DNA from: Clostridiales bacterium UBA6468
GTDB lineage: Bacteria; Bacillota; Clostridia; Oscillospirales; Oscillospiraceae
Length of the DNA stretch: 26,492 nucleotides
Assembly (NCBI GenBank): GCA_002436765.1
Contig: DJNI01000072.1
Location: 7,015 to 33,506, forward strand
Reading direction: 5' to 3'
Made by a program: the position numbers and the translations under genes. Positions 14,504-22,748 of the stretch are shown here, piece after piece; position 1 is the stretch's first letter; the number at the start of each line of letters is the position of its first letter. The notes under the pieces are model-generated. The model did not search any database. It worked only from the letters and a program-made list of their open reading frames with translations, and was not told the DNA's origin.

Positions 14504-17500
14504 TCAGATATCCAGCAGCTTCAGATCCTCTTCCCGGATGCTGCGCGGCTCTTTTTTGTTCAGCATGTCGTAAATGCAGGGAACCACGAACAGCGTCATC
14601 AGCGTCGCATACACGAGGCCGCCGATGCACACGATGGCGACGGGCTTCATCAGCGACGTGCCTGCGGTCTTGTGTACCGCCATGTCCACCAGCCCCAGCA
14701 CCGTGGTGATGGTGGTCATCAGGATGGGGCGCATTCTGGTGACGCCCGCTTCCTCGATGGCCGTGCGGCGCTCTATGCCGTCCTGGCGGAGCTGGTTGAT
14801 GTAGTCCACCAGCACGATGCCGTTGTTGACGATGATGCCGGTGAGCATCACGAAGCCGATGAGGGAAATGACGCTGATCTCCATGCCGCACATCAGCAGC
14901 GCCATGAATCCGCCGGTAAAGGCCAGGGGGATGGTAAACATGACGATGAAGGGGGATTTCAGGCTCTGGAACTGGGCGACCATCACGAGGTACACAAGCA
15001 ATATGCCCAGAACCAGCATCAGCAGCAGCTGGCGCACGGCTTCCATGATGGTCTCGTTTTCGCCGGTAAAGGTGTAGCTGACGCCGTCGCCCAGGTCAAG
15101 CGCGCCCACAACGTCCTGCGCCTTGGCGGTAATCAAGGTGACGTTGTAGCCTTCCTCCAGAGTCGCGGTGACGGAGAGGTAGCGCCGCTGATTGATGCGG
15201 CGGATGGAGCCGAGACTGGACGTCTCCTGTACCTCAGCAAAGTCGCTCAGGGGAACTTCCTCCACGGTGCCGTCCTGTTTGGTGACTTCAAAGACGTAAT
15301 CCCGCAGGGAATCCACGTCCGGCACCGATCCTTCGGGCTTTTCGATAATGACGTCCGTAGAAACGCCGTCCAGCTCCAGGGTCGCGGCGGTGGCGCTGCC
15401 CGTCAGGCCGGAGGCCAGCTCCATATAGATCTGCGCCACGGTCAGACCGTGCTTCATGGCGGCGTTGCGGTCAATGGCCACGTGGAGGGCAGGGGAAGCG
15501 TCCTCCAGGCCGTCGGAAACCTCCGCCACGCCGGGGATGTCCGCCAGCGCCTTGCCGACCTGGGCGGCGGCGGATTGGAGGGTGTCCATGTCGTCGCAGT
15601 AAACGTTCACGGCAACGCCGCTGCCGGTGAGCATACTCATGTCCATCATGGCGGAGGAGGTGGTCACCTCGCAGGGAAGGTCGGCGCAGGCTTCCTCGAT
15701 CTGCTTGCCAACGGCCGTGCCGCTGGCCTCGTCGTCGGCGAGGGTGATATAAACCGTCACGTCGTGGGATTCTCCGCTTCCCATGTTCAACATGGAGGTG
15801 CTGCCGCCCATCATGGCGCCTACGGTCTCGATGCCGTCAATCTTTCCGATTCTTTCCAGCACCTGGTCGGCAAGGGAAGTGGCTTCCGCCATGTCCGCAT
15901 CCTCCGGCATGGTGATGGTAACGTCCACGCTGGGCATATCCATGTCCGGCATGAAGAGGAAGCCCTTGGCGAGACTGCCCAGCGCCGTGACCACCAGCAG
16001 CGCCGCCGAAACGATCAGCACCACCGCCTTATGCCCCAGCGACCACTTGACCGCCTTGCGGTAGGCGGGCAGTAGACGCTTTTCCAGCAGCCCCGGCTTG
16101 ATCTCGTGCTCCCTGCGCAGCATTCCCGACGCCATGGCGGGCACCAGGGTCAGGGAGACGATCAGGCTCGCCAGCAGGGAATAGGTCATGGTGAGCGCCA
16201 GATCGGTGAACAGCTGCTTGGTAATGCCCGTGACGAACACGATGGGCAGGAACACGCAGACGGTGGTCAGCGTGGAGGCCGTCACCGCCCCCGCCACCTG
16301 CTTCGCGCCGGAGACGGCGGCCTGAATGACGTTGGCGCCCTTGGCCCGCAGGCGGTAAATATTCTCGATGACCACCACGGAGTTATCCACCAGCATACCC
16401 ACCGCCACGGCCAGGCCGGACAGGGAGATCATATTGATGGTCACGCCGGTGAAGTACATCAGCACGATGGCAAAAATCACGCTGATGGGGATGGAGCAAA
16501 GGGTAATAAACGTGGGGCGCAGATCCCGCAGGAACAAAAACAATATCAGAATCGCGAACACCGCGCCGAGCAATAGGCTGTTCAGAATGGTGTCCACGAT
16601 CAGATAGATATAGTCGCCCTGACTCATGAGGGACACGAAGCTCAAGCCCGGGTATTCCTGCTCCAGCGTGCGGAAGCGTTCTTCAATATTATTGGTGGTC
16701 TCGGCGGTTGCGTAGGTGCTCTGCTTTTCAAAGCTCAGCACGATGCCGTCCTTGCCGTTGAGCTTGGCATAGGTTTCGTCCCGGTTGTCGGTGAGCATGA
16801 CCACCGCCACGTCCTTCAGCCGCACCGGGTCGATGCCGTCAACGCCGGGATCGAACAGGATAAGATTTTCCAGCGTCTCCTGGTCGGTGATCTCGTCGCC
16901 CACGGAGACCATGTATTTGACCCCGTCCTGCTCTGCATATCCCGCGGGCATGGCAAAATTCTGAGCGGTGAGGATCTGCGATACCATCTCCATGGTGACG
17001 ATGTTGTTCAGGTCGGCCTTGTTAAGCGCGTCCTCCCGATTGCTTTCCACGGTATCCAGACCGCTTTCGATCTGGCTTAAGCCCTGGGAAATGGCGGCGC
17101 TGCTCACCGCCAGCTTGGCCGCGCCGGTGCTGAGCTGGAGCATACCGGCGGTTTTCTGCTCACTGAGCAGCTCCTGGGCTTCCTCGATGGAAAGCATACC
17201 GCTATCCAGCTCTTCCAGGGCGCTTTCCAGCTGGGCAATGCCCTCGTCCAGGGCGTCCAGCTGCGCCTTCGTCTCCGTCACGGAGGCAGCCAGACCCGCC
17301 CGGTCGGTGCCCTGTGACGCCAGCAGCGCGTCGATGCCCTCCACCGCGGCATCCGCCGCTGCGGCGGCTTCTCCGGCGGCGGCGAGCTGTCCGGGCAGGG
17401 TCTCCGCCGTCACACCGGCGGCGGCCATGTCCGCTTCCAGGGCGCTTTTTTCCGCCGCGACCTCCGCCGACCTCTGGGCGATGGTCAGCTGATTTTCATT

Positions 17501-18607
17501 GTAGGCCGCTTCCTTTTCCGCAAGTTTCGTCTTCAGGCCGGGCAGATTTTCATCGGCGGGATCCATGGCCGCGATCTGCTCCCGGAGCGCCTGAATCTCG
17601 GCGGCCAGGGCTTCGTTGTCCTGTTTCAGCTGGGCAAGGCTGCTTTCCCTGCCCGCAAGGGCGCTTTGCCGGTCGGTGAGAGATTGGAGGGTGTTCCGGT
17701 AGTTATGGGCTTCCTGCTGGGCGGCGAGGACGTTATTTACCTGGTCGTTCAGCTCCTTCAGAGCGTTGTAGGCGATCACCAGCTGCTGCCGTCCGCTCTG
17801 GGCCTGCTCCAGCTGACCCTGAAGCTCCTCCCGCATGGCCGTCAGCTCCGCCTTTTTCTCGTTCAGCTGCTTTTCCCCGTCGATCAGCGCGTTGACCCCG
17901 GCGCTGAGCTGGGACTGTGCACCGTCTACCTGCTTCTGGGCGTCCTCCAGCTCTTCCTTTTTCTCGTTCAGCTCCGCGGCGGCATCGTCCAGCTCGCCGT
18001 TGATGGCGGCGGCGATCCGGTCGTTCAGCTTGTCGATCCGCTTCTGATCCAGCACCACATGCAGCTCCTGCTGAATTTCGCCGCTGGCGGTGATCCGGGC
18101 GACGCCGGGGACGCCTTCCAGTTTATTCATCAGCGTTCCGTCCAGGAATTCCGTCAGCTCCACGGTGTCCATGCCCTCCATGGATACCGCCGCCACCTCC
18201 ACGGGCAGCATGGAGGGGTTGATCTTCAGCACGTAGGGCGTGCCCACCGTGTCCGACCAGTCGGCGGACAGCTGGGAAATTTTCTGCTGGATGTCCACGC
18301 CCACGGTGTCCATGTTGACGCCCTCGGTAAATTCCAGAACGACCATGCCCACGTTTTCGCCGGAAACCGATGTCACCTCCTGGATGTGATCCAGGGTGGA
18401 CATGGCCTGCTCCATGGGCTTTGTGATCTCCTGCTCCACTTTTTCCGGGCTTGCGCCGGGGTAGGTGGTCATGATCAGCACATAGGGAAAGTCCATATTG
18501 GGAAGCAGGTCGGGTGTCATGCGGAAATAGGCCACCACGCCCAGCACCAATATGGCGATCACCGCAACGAAAACCGTCAGCGGCTTTTTGACGGAGAATT
18601 TGGACAT
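14504..18607 (-). CDS. RND-superfamily transporter with a long coiled-coil insertion
   Basis: A 1367-residue inner-membrane transporter of the HAE/AcrB-like type, which uses proton flow to export substrates. Membrane segment 1 is at about 9-28. TM4 carries VGMLVDNSVVVIEN (736-749), with DN where AcrB has DD; TM10 carries GIIVNNGIVLVDYINQLR, the usual Gram-positive form. The family is normally about 1040 residues; the extra length is one insertion at about 196-528, rich in Glu, Gln, Ala and Leu with heptad character, inside the first extracytoplasmic porter domain (between DQKRIDKLND and ALNKADLNN). No membrane-fusion adaptor or outer channel gene is adjacent. AGGAG precedes the ATG. Substrate unknown; drugs, lipids or peptides are possible. 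Confidence 0.9.
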   Translation of the reverse strand: MSKFSVKKPLTVFVAVIAILVLGVVAYFRMTPDLLPNMDFPYVLIMTTYPGASPEKVEQEITKPMEQAMSTLDHIQEVTSVSGENVGMVVLEFTEGVNMDTVGVDIQQKISQLSADWSDTVGTPYVLKINPSMLPVEVAAVSMEGMDTVELTEFLDGTLMNKLEGVPGVARITASGEIQQELHVVLDQKRIDKLNDRIAAAINGELDDAAAELNEKKEELEDAQKQVDGAQSQLSAGVNALIDGEKQLNEKKAELTAMREELQGQLEQAQSGRQQLVIAYNALKELNDQVNNVLAAQQEAHNYRNTLQSLTDRQSALAGRESSLAQLKQDNEALAAEIQALREQIAAMDPADENLPGLKTKLAEKEAAYNENQLTIAQRSAEVAAEKSALEADMAAAGVTAETLPGQLAAAGEAAAAADAAVEGIDALLASQGTDRAGLAASVTETKAQLDALDEGIAQLESALEELDSGMLSIEEAQELLSEQKTAGMLQLSTGAAKLAVSSAAISQGLSQIESGLDTVESNREDALNKADLNNIVTMEMVSQILTAQNFAMPAGYAEQDGVKYMVSVGDEITDQETLENLILFDPGVDGIDPVRLKDVAVVMLTDNRDETYAKLNGKDGIVLSFEKQSTYATAETTNNIEERFRTLEQEYPGLSFVSLMSQGDYIYLIVDTILNSLLLGAVFAILILFLFLRDLRPTFITLCSIPISVIFAIVLMYFTGVTINMISLSGLAVAVGMLVDNSVVVIENIYRLRAKGANVIQAAVSGAKQVAGAVTASTLTTVCVFLPIVFVTGITKQLFTDLALTMTYSLLASLIVSLTLVPAMASGMLRREHEIKPGLLEKRLLPAYRKAVKWSLGHKAVVLIVSAALLVVTALGSLAKGFLFMPDMDMPSVDVTITMPEDADMAEATSLADQVLERIGKIDGIETVGAMMGGSTSMLNMGSGESHDVTVYITLADDEASGTAVGKQIEEACADLPCEVTTSSAMMDMSMLTGSGVAVNVYCDDMDTLQSAAAQVGKALADIPGVAEVSDGLEDASPALHVAIDRNAAMKHGLTVAQIYMELASGLTGSATAATLELDGVSTDVIIEKPEGSVPDVDSLRDYVFEVTKQDGTVEEVPLSDFAEVQETSSLGSIRRINQRRYLSVTATLEEGYNVTLITAKAQDVVGALDLGDGVSYTFTGENETIMEAVRQLLLMLVLGILLVYLVMVAQFQSLKSPFIVMFTIPLAFTGGFMALLMCGMEISVISLIGFVMLTGIIVNNGIVLVDYINQLRQDGIERRTAIEEAGVTRMRPILMTTITTVLGLVDMAVHKTAGTSLMKPVAIVCIGGLVYATLMTLFVVPCIYDMLNKKEPRSIREEDLKLLDI

Positions 18608-18653
18608 ACTGCGCTCCTAACTACTCGCAAAGCGGGCATTATAAATCCGTAAC

Positions 18654-18683
18654 AGCATAGCACCGTTTGACCCTGAATATCAA
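18654..18683 (-). promoter_or_regulatory. Sigma-A promoter of the RND transporter gene
   Basis: Minus strand TTGATA (18683-18678), 18-base spacer, TATGCT (18659-18654), about 50 bases before the start codon. Confidence 0.55.
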
Positions 18684-18739
18684 CCGAAAATGTGTAAATC
18701 TTTTGTGAACGCCGTTTTTTCGGGGGGATATGTTCCCTC

Positions 18740-18768
18740 TTTACAGTCTTTTTGGGGTGTGGTACTAT
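18740..18768 (+). promoter_or_regulatory. Sigma-A promoter of the apbE-like gene
   Basis: TTTACA (18740-18745), 17-base spacer, TACTAT (18763-18768), 34 bases before the ATG. Confidence 0.7.
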
Positions 18769-18802
18769 GATGGAAGCAAAACGCCCCAGGGAGGGAACCG
18801 AT

Positions 18803-19822
18803 ATGAAGAAGTTGCTTGCGGTGCTTATGCTTGCGTGTCTGCTTACCGGCTGCGCCGGAGCGGCGGGGGAAAAGCGACCCATTTACGAAACCACATATCT
18901 GACTCTGTTCGACACGGTCACTGTGATTCGCGGCCGGGCGGAAAGTCAGGCGGCGTTTACGGAAACTGCCCAAAGTATTCACGACACGCTGCTGCATTAT
19001 CACCGGCTGTTCGATATCTACAACGATTACGCGGGCATAAACAACCTGAAAACCGTCAACGATCAGGCGGGCGTCTCCCCGGTGGAGGTGGACGGAGACA
19101 TCATCCGTCTGCTGCGGGAATGCCGGGAGTTTTATGACACCACCGGCGGTAAGGTCAACGTCGCCATGGGGGGCGTTCTGGCGCTGTGGCATGATGCCCG
19201 GACGGCGGGGCTTGACGACCCGGCAAACGCCCGTCTTCCCGACCGTTCCGCGCTGGAACACGCGGCGGCGCACATGGATTTTGACGCTGTCATCATTGAC
19301 GAGGACGCTTCCACCGTCTTCATCTCCGACCCGGAGACCCGGCTGGACGTAGGCGCGGTGGCCAAGGGCTGGTCTGCCCAGCGGGCGGCGGAAAACGCGC
19401 CGGAGGGGCTGCTCATCAGCGTGGGCGGCAACGTCTGCGTCACCGGCCCCAAAACCGAAGAGGGCGGCCCCTGGGTGGTGGGCATCCAGAACCCGGACGG
19501 CGGAGACTACCTGCACACCGTCTGCGTCACCGGGGGCAGCGTGGTCACAAGCGGCGACTACCAGCGCACCTATCTGGTGGACGGGGAATCTTACCACCAC
19601 ATCATTGACCCGGAAACCCTGATGCCGGCCCGGTACTGGCGCTCCGTCACCGTGGTGTGCGCCGATTCCGGCATTGCGGACGCCCTGTCCACGGCGCTTT
19701 TCCTGCTGCCCCAAGACGAGGGGCAGGCGCTTCTGACCCGCTACAGCGCCGAAGCCATGTGGCTGGACGCCGATGGCGGAGAGTTCTTCAGCCCCGGCTT
19801 CCGGGAGATTCTGCGGACGTAA
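18803..19822 (+). CDS. apbE: ApbE-type FAD:protein FMN transferase lipoprotein
   Basis: A 339-residue extracytoplasmic enzyme that attaches FMN from FAD to a Thr/Ser of target flavoproteins such as RnfG/RnfD-type or extracellular-reductase subunits. The lipobox LLTGC places lipid on Cys17. Family motifs: TLFDTVTVI (34-42), LDVGAVAKGW (181-190), SVGGN (206-210), TSGDYQR (249-255), HHIIDP (265-270) and ADALSTALF (292-300). Start 18803 is chosen because GGAGGG precedes it and the signal peptide begins there, although the frame opens at 18752. No flavoprotein target gene is adjacent. It is divergent from the RND transporter gene. Confidence 0.92.
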   Translation: MKKLLAVLMLACLLTGCAGAAGEKRPIYETTYLTLFDTVTVIRGRAESQAAFTETAQSIHDTLLHYHRLFDIYNDYAGINNLKTVNDQAGVSPVEVDGDIIRLLRECREFYDTTGGKVNVAMGGVLALWHDARTAGLDDPANARLPDRSALEHAAAHMDFDAVIIDEDASTVFISDPETRLDVGAVAKGWSAQRAAENAPEGLLISVGGNVCVTGPKTEEGGPWVVGIQNPDGGDYLHTVCVTGGSVVTSGDYQRTYLVDGESYHHIIDPETLMPARYWRSVTVVCADSGIADALSTALFLLPQDEGQALLTRYSAEAMWLDADGGEFFSPGFREILRT

Positions 19823-19841
19823 GGGCAAGGGGATGGGCATT

Positions 19842-19891
19842 TTCTGTTGGTCATATTTCCGGTTCCCAGACAGACCCTAATCAGAGCTTCC
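19842..19891. repeat. Repeat fragment between apbE and spoIIP
   Basis: AATCAGAGCTTCC (19879-19891) is identical, on the opposite strand, to the left end of the element at 431-443. It ends one base before the spoIIP stop codon. TTCTGTTGGTCA (19842-19853) is the reverse complement of TGACCAACAGAA at 26302-26313. I could not find a second terminal repeat, so this may be a partial or worn copy. No terminator hairpin is obvious between the two convergent genes. Confidence 0.4.
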
Positions 19892-19892
19892 T

Positions 19893-20873
19893 TTATTCCT
19901 CGTCCAGCGGCTGGGTGCCCTTTGCCAGCGCGATAATGGCCTTCGCCAGCTCCCCGGCGGCGGTCAGGGCTTCATCATGGGAGTTCCCGGCGGCGCCTAC
20001 CTCGATCAGCAGCCCGCCGGGGGATAAGTCCTCGTTGAACCGCTGACCCCGCAGCTGTAACGGCCGGGTGATCCCGGGGCAGGCCGTTTCCAGCTGGGCG
20101 TGGAGCTTCAGCGCAAGGGAGAGATTGTCCTCCCAGGTGTCGTAATTCGTGCCCACGACGATCATCAGCTGGGCGCTGTCCCGGCCGTCCACCTGGGCGA
20201 GGGTGCGCATCTGGCTTGTCCCGCCGGAGGCGTCCCGGTGGAGGTCAAGCACCATCCGGATCGTGGGGTATTCCTCCAGCAGCTTCTTGATGGACTTCCG
20301 GGCGTCTACATAGGAACCGTTGTAGGATGGGTAATCATGGAGGGACGTATCCTGGATGGCGATAATGCCGTTCTCCCCCAAAATCTCCTGCACCCGGCGG
20401 CCGATGGAGAGCATGTTGTAATTGTCGTCCAGCGTCCGGTAGGCGGAGGTTTCGGTGTAAGTCTCGCCCCGGCGGGTGTAGCTTTCCGTGGAGTGGGTGT
20501 GGACAATCAGCACCGTGGGCTGATCACCGGTCAGATCCCAGCTCAGGGGCTTTTTCATCAGCGCCCCGATGTCCGGGCTGACGGAGCAGGCGTAGTACAG
20601 CTTTACCAGCTCCGGGTCAGAAAAGGACGGAAGGGGAGGCTCGGTGGGCTGCGGTGCCGCAGGGGGAGGAGATTCCACGAAATCCACCGAAAAAGCCTCC
20701 TGAGACGGAGAAAACCGGACATCTCGTCCGGTTTCTAAGTAGATCAGGAATGCGGCGGTATCCGGGCTTGTCAGCCAGGACAGAAGCTTTTCAGGAAACC
20801 CCGAAGCAAACACCCGCAGGGTAAGGGCGCAAAGAATTGCCGCCGTGCCCACCCGCAGCGCTCTGCTGCCCAT
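19893..20873 (-). CDS. spoIIP: Stage II sporulation protein P
   Basis: A 326-residue peptidoglycan hydrolase of the SpoIID-SpoIIP-SpoIIM engulfment machine; in B. subtilis it has amidase and endopeptidase activity in the mother cell. Residues 6-24 form the membrane anchor, 65-85 a Pro-rich linker, and 115-320 the catalytic domain with HTHSTESY (125-132), LDDNYNMLSIGRR (148-160) and DLHRDA (210-215), the usual zinc/catalytic segments. AAGGAGGG is upstream of the ATG. It lies 68 bases after tadA on the same strand; a Spo0A-like box is in that gap. Its presence indicates a spore former. Confidence 0.93.
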   Translation of the reverse strand: MGSRALRVGTAAILCALTLRVFASGFPEKLLSWLTSPDTAAFLIYLETGRDVRFSPSQEAFSVDFVESPPPAAPQPTEPPLPSFSDPELVKLYYACSVSPDIGALMKKPLSWDLTGDQPTVLIVHTHSTESYTRRGETYTETSAYRTLDDNYNMLSIGRRVQEILGENGIIAIQDTSLHDYPSYNGSYVDARKSIKKLLEEYPTIRMVLDLHRDASGGTSQMRTLAQVDGRDSAQLMIVVGTNYDTWEDNLSLALKLHAQLETACPGITRPLQLRGQRFNEDLSPGGLLIEVGAAGNSHDEALTAAGELAKAIIALAKGTQPLDEE

Positions 20874-20898
20874 ACGCCGCCCTCCTTACGTAACGGAA

Positions 20899-20927
20899 TG
20901 TCGAAAAACCTCGCCAGCGTCGAAAAA
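20899..20927. promoter_or_regulatory. Spo0A-box-like sites upstream of spoIIP
   Basis: TGTCGAA at 20899-20905 is an exact 0A box; CGTCGAA at 20918-20924 differs in the first base. Both belong to a 9-base direct repeat GTCGAAAAA with 19-base period, that is on the same side of the helix within two turns. Regulation of spoIIP by Spo0A is not the B. subtilis rule (sigma-E is), so this is tentative. Confidence 0.35.
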
Positions 20928-20941
20928 TGACGCGAAAAAAA

Positions 20942-21430
20942 TTATTTGCTGTCCCCCGGCTTCCATTTGGGTCTGGAACGCAGTTCAACCCGGAGATTAC
21001 GGAAAAACTCCGTCAGCAGCGCCCCGCACTCGGCTTCCCGGACGCCGCTTTCCACTTGCGGGTGGTGATTGAACTCCATAGAAAACAGACTGCACACCGA
21101 ATTTACCGCGCCGCACTTCCGGTCGGAAGCGCCGTAGACCACCCGGGGAATCCGGGCGTTGATGATGGCGCCGGCGCACATGGGACATGGCTCCAGCGTC
21201 ACGTACAGCGTACACTCCCACAGCCGCCAGCCCCCCAAACGCCGACAGGCTTCCCCGATGGCTTCCACCTCCGCGTGGGCAAGGGCGGACTTGTCCGTCT
21301 CCCGGCGGTTGCGTCCCCGGCCGACGATGGTGTCCCCCCGGACGATCACGCAGCCCACCGGCACCTCGCCGTCCGCCGCGGCCTCCCGCGCCAGGGCAAG
21401 CGCCTCGTCCATAAAATGGGCGTCCTCCAT
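20942..21430 (-). CDS. tadA: tRNA-specific adenosine deaminase
   Basis: A 162-residue zinc enzyme that converts A34 to inosine in the anticodon of tRNA-Arg(ACG). The CDA-fold motifs are intact: HAE at 52-54 (zinc ligand His52, proton-shuttle Glu54) and PCPMC at 81-85 (zinc ligands Cys82 and Cys85). Start 21430 is chosen because AAGGAGGG precedes it; the frame extends to 21481 without a ribosome site. It sits 60 bases after the XRE gene on the same strand. Confidence 0.94.
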   Translation of the reverse strand: MEDAHFMDEALALAREAAADGEVPVGCVIVRGDTIVGRGRNRRETDKSALAHAEVEAIGEACRRLGGWRLWECTLYVTLEPCPMCAGAIINARIPRVVYGASDRKCGAVNSVCSLFSMEFNHHPQVESGVREAECGALLTEFFRNLRVELRSRPKWKPGDSK

Positions 21431-21490
21431 GACGATCCCTCCTTTTGGGATAATCATAGCGAATTTGGACGGGGCAGTCAACTAAAATCC

Positions 21491-21829
21491 TTACTCTTCC
21501 ATCAACATAGCCGCGAACAGGACTGCCAGCTCTTCCCGGGAGAAGGGGCGCTCCCGGCGCTGCTCCAGCCGCTGGTCTGCGGCGCGGATACGACCCAGCA
21601 GCATTTCCTCCAGCTCTGCCCGTTCCTTTTCCGCCGGGGTTCCCGTGAGCAGATAGTCCGTGGTGACGCCCAGCTCCCGTGACAGCTTCACGAGGGTCTG
21701 CATGGACGGCTCCCGCCGCTCCTGCTCGTACATTCCCAGTGCGCTCGGACTGACCTGCAGCCGCTGCGCCAGCTCTGCCTGACTCAACCCCGCCTCCCGG
21801 CGCAGCGCCGCAATCCGGGTTCCCAACAT
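21491..21829 (-). CDS. XRE-family helix-turn-helix regulator
   Basis: A 112-residue protein. Residues 4-60 are a Cro/CI-type helix-turn-helix (IAALRREAGLSQAELAQRL, then SPSALGMYEQERREPS). Residues 65-112 are charged and helical and may serve dimerisation. AGAAGGGG is upstream of the ATG. It is divergent from three small genes whose promoter shares its core sequence, so it may control both directions. It precedes tadA and spoIIP on its own strand. Confidence 0.85.
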   Translation of the reverse strand: MLGTRIAALRREAGLSQAELAQRLQVSPSALGMYEQERREPSMQTLVKLSRELGVTTDYLLTGTPAEKERAELEEMLLGRIRAADQRLEQRRERPFSREELAVLFAAMLMEE

Positions 21830-21863
21830 TATGACCCCTTCTTTCCTGATATTGGTTAGCGCA

Positions 21864-21874
21864 AGGATACCACA
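21864..21874 (-). promoter_or_regulatory. Extended -10 promoter of the XRE gene
   Basis: Minus strand TGTGGTATCCT: TGG extension followed by TATCCT. No good -35 is visible. Confidence 0.45.
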
Positions 21875-21937
21875 AAAAAAGTGAAAAAACAGGGGAATAA
21901 AGACGCCTACACATTTCGACGGACATTACACATATCG

Positions 21938-21948
21938 TGTGGTATGCT
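21938..21948 (+). promoter_or_regulatory. Extended -10 promoter of the small-gene set
   Basis: TGTGGTATGCT, the same core as the divergent XRE promoter with one base changed. It directly follows the weak palindrome ACACATATCGTGT (21928-21940), a possible operator. TTCGACA at 21997-22003 is an exact 0A box on the minus strand. Confidence 0.4.
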
Positions 21949-22041
21949 GGTTCCATGGAAATAGCTGGGAAATTATGCGAAAAAAAGAATGCCGATTTCG
22001 ACAGGTTATTGCCTAAATTTTTACGAAAGAGGTCGATTCTT

Positions 22042-22176
22042 ATGATCCGATTCCTGGAACCCGTGCTGTACATAGACACTCAGGCCGAAATACCTGTGTG
22101 CCTGTGTGAAAAATGCGGCGGCGAGTGCTACGCGCCGGAGGGCGTCTGTCACTGCTGTGAAGGAGACGCGCTATGA
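22042..22176 (+). CDS. Cys-rich 44-residue peptide
   Basis: A 44-residue product with seven cysteines in the C-terminal half: Cys20, 22, 25, 29, 36, 38 and 39 (CLCEKCGGEC...CHCC). The CxxC and CxCC spacing suggests a small zinc knuckle. The N-terminal half is hydrophobic but too short to call a membrane segment. I start at 22042 because AAAGAGG lies upstream; the open frame extends further back without such a site. Its stop overlaps the next start as ATGA. Function unknown. Confidence 0.55.
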   Translation: MIRFLEPVLYIDTQAEIPVCLCEKCGGECYAPEGVCHCCEGDAL

Positions 22177-22406
22177 CGCTGGCAGAGCTGAGCGTGTGCT
22201 ACGAGGAAGCCGCCGTCCCCCTGCGCCGGCGGCTGCGGGAGCTTCGGCTGCTGCTGGCGGCTACGGACGACCCGGAGGAAATCTGGCGCTGCAAGCGCCG
22301 CATTGCGGAACTGACCCCCATGCTGACCCAGATGAACGAGCTGGCGGAGCTGACGGCTCACTACTACGACAGGGGGTACTACCGGAATGAAAAATATACT
22401 GTATGA
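22173..22406 (+). CDS. Small helical protein of unknown function
   Basis: A 77-residue protein, mostly charged helix, with Arg/Leu-rich stretches at 17-28 and 39-47 that could form a helical hairpin, and a tyrosine-rich C-terminus (HYYDRGYYRNEKY). It is translated from an ATGA overlap with the Cys-rich gene (GAAGGAGA before the start), and its end overlaps the next gene by 20 bases. Similar small proteins often sit beside sigma region-4-like proteins in Clostridia, as I recall, but I know no function. Confidence 0.65.
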   Translation: MTLAELSVCYEEAAVPLRRRLRELRLLLAATDDPEEIWRCKRRIAELTPMLTQMNELAELTAHYYDRGYYRNEKYTV

Positions 22407-22629
22407 GGGCTATTTAGGCCCCCGGCTGCCCCGGGAGGTGCAGCTGAAGCGGGTGCAGCGGGTGATGCAGGAGGAGCTGACCCCCTTGCAGCGGGAGACC
22501 CTCATCGCCTTTTATTTTCAGGAGCAGACCCTGACCCAGATCGCCGCAGACCGGGGCGTGAACAAAAGCACCGTCTGCCGGACGCTGAAACGGGCAGAAG
22601 CCAAGCTCAGACGGTACCTGAAATATTAG
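22387..22629 (+). CDS. Sigma-70 region 4-like helix-turn-helix protein
   Basis: An 80-residue protein that is only a sigma region 4: LTPLQRETLIAFYFQEQ followed by the helix-turn-helix TQIAADRGVNKSTVCRTL (about 49-66) and a basic tail. Region 2 is absent, so it cannot melt promoters by itself; it could bind DNA as an adaptor or regulator. CAGGGGG lies before the ATG. It overlaps the preceding gene by 20 bases and is followed by a terminator. Confidence 0.75.
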   Translation: MKNILYEGYLGPRLPREVQLKRVQRVMQEELTPLQRETLIAFYFQEQTLTQIAADRGVNKSTVCRTLKRAEAKLRRYLKY

Positions 22630-22658
22630 TCAAATATGCCAACCTCTGGAAAGCCACC

Positions 22659-22696
22659 GGAGCCGCGCTGCGCAGGGCAGTACGGCTCCATTTTTT
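22659..22696 (+). terminator. Rho-independent terminator after the small-gene set
   Basis: GGAGCCG (22659-22665) pairs with CGGCTCC (22683-22689), with an inner CTGC/GCAG pair, followed by ATTTTTT. Confidence 0.75.
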
Positions 22697-22748
22697 GCGT
22701 CCAGACCGGATATGCCGCCGAAAACCCCGTAAAATCCGACTCCCCCGG

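Noticed and set aside
14450..16075. 541-codon open frame on the plus strand opposite the RND gene
   Set aside because: It begins inside the terminator region without a ribosome site and mirrors a conserved transporter gene.
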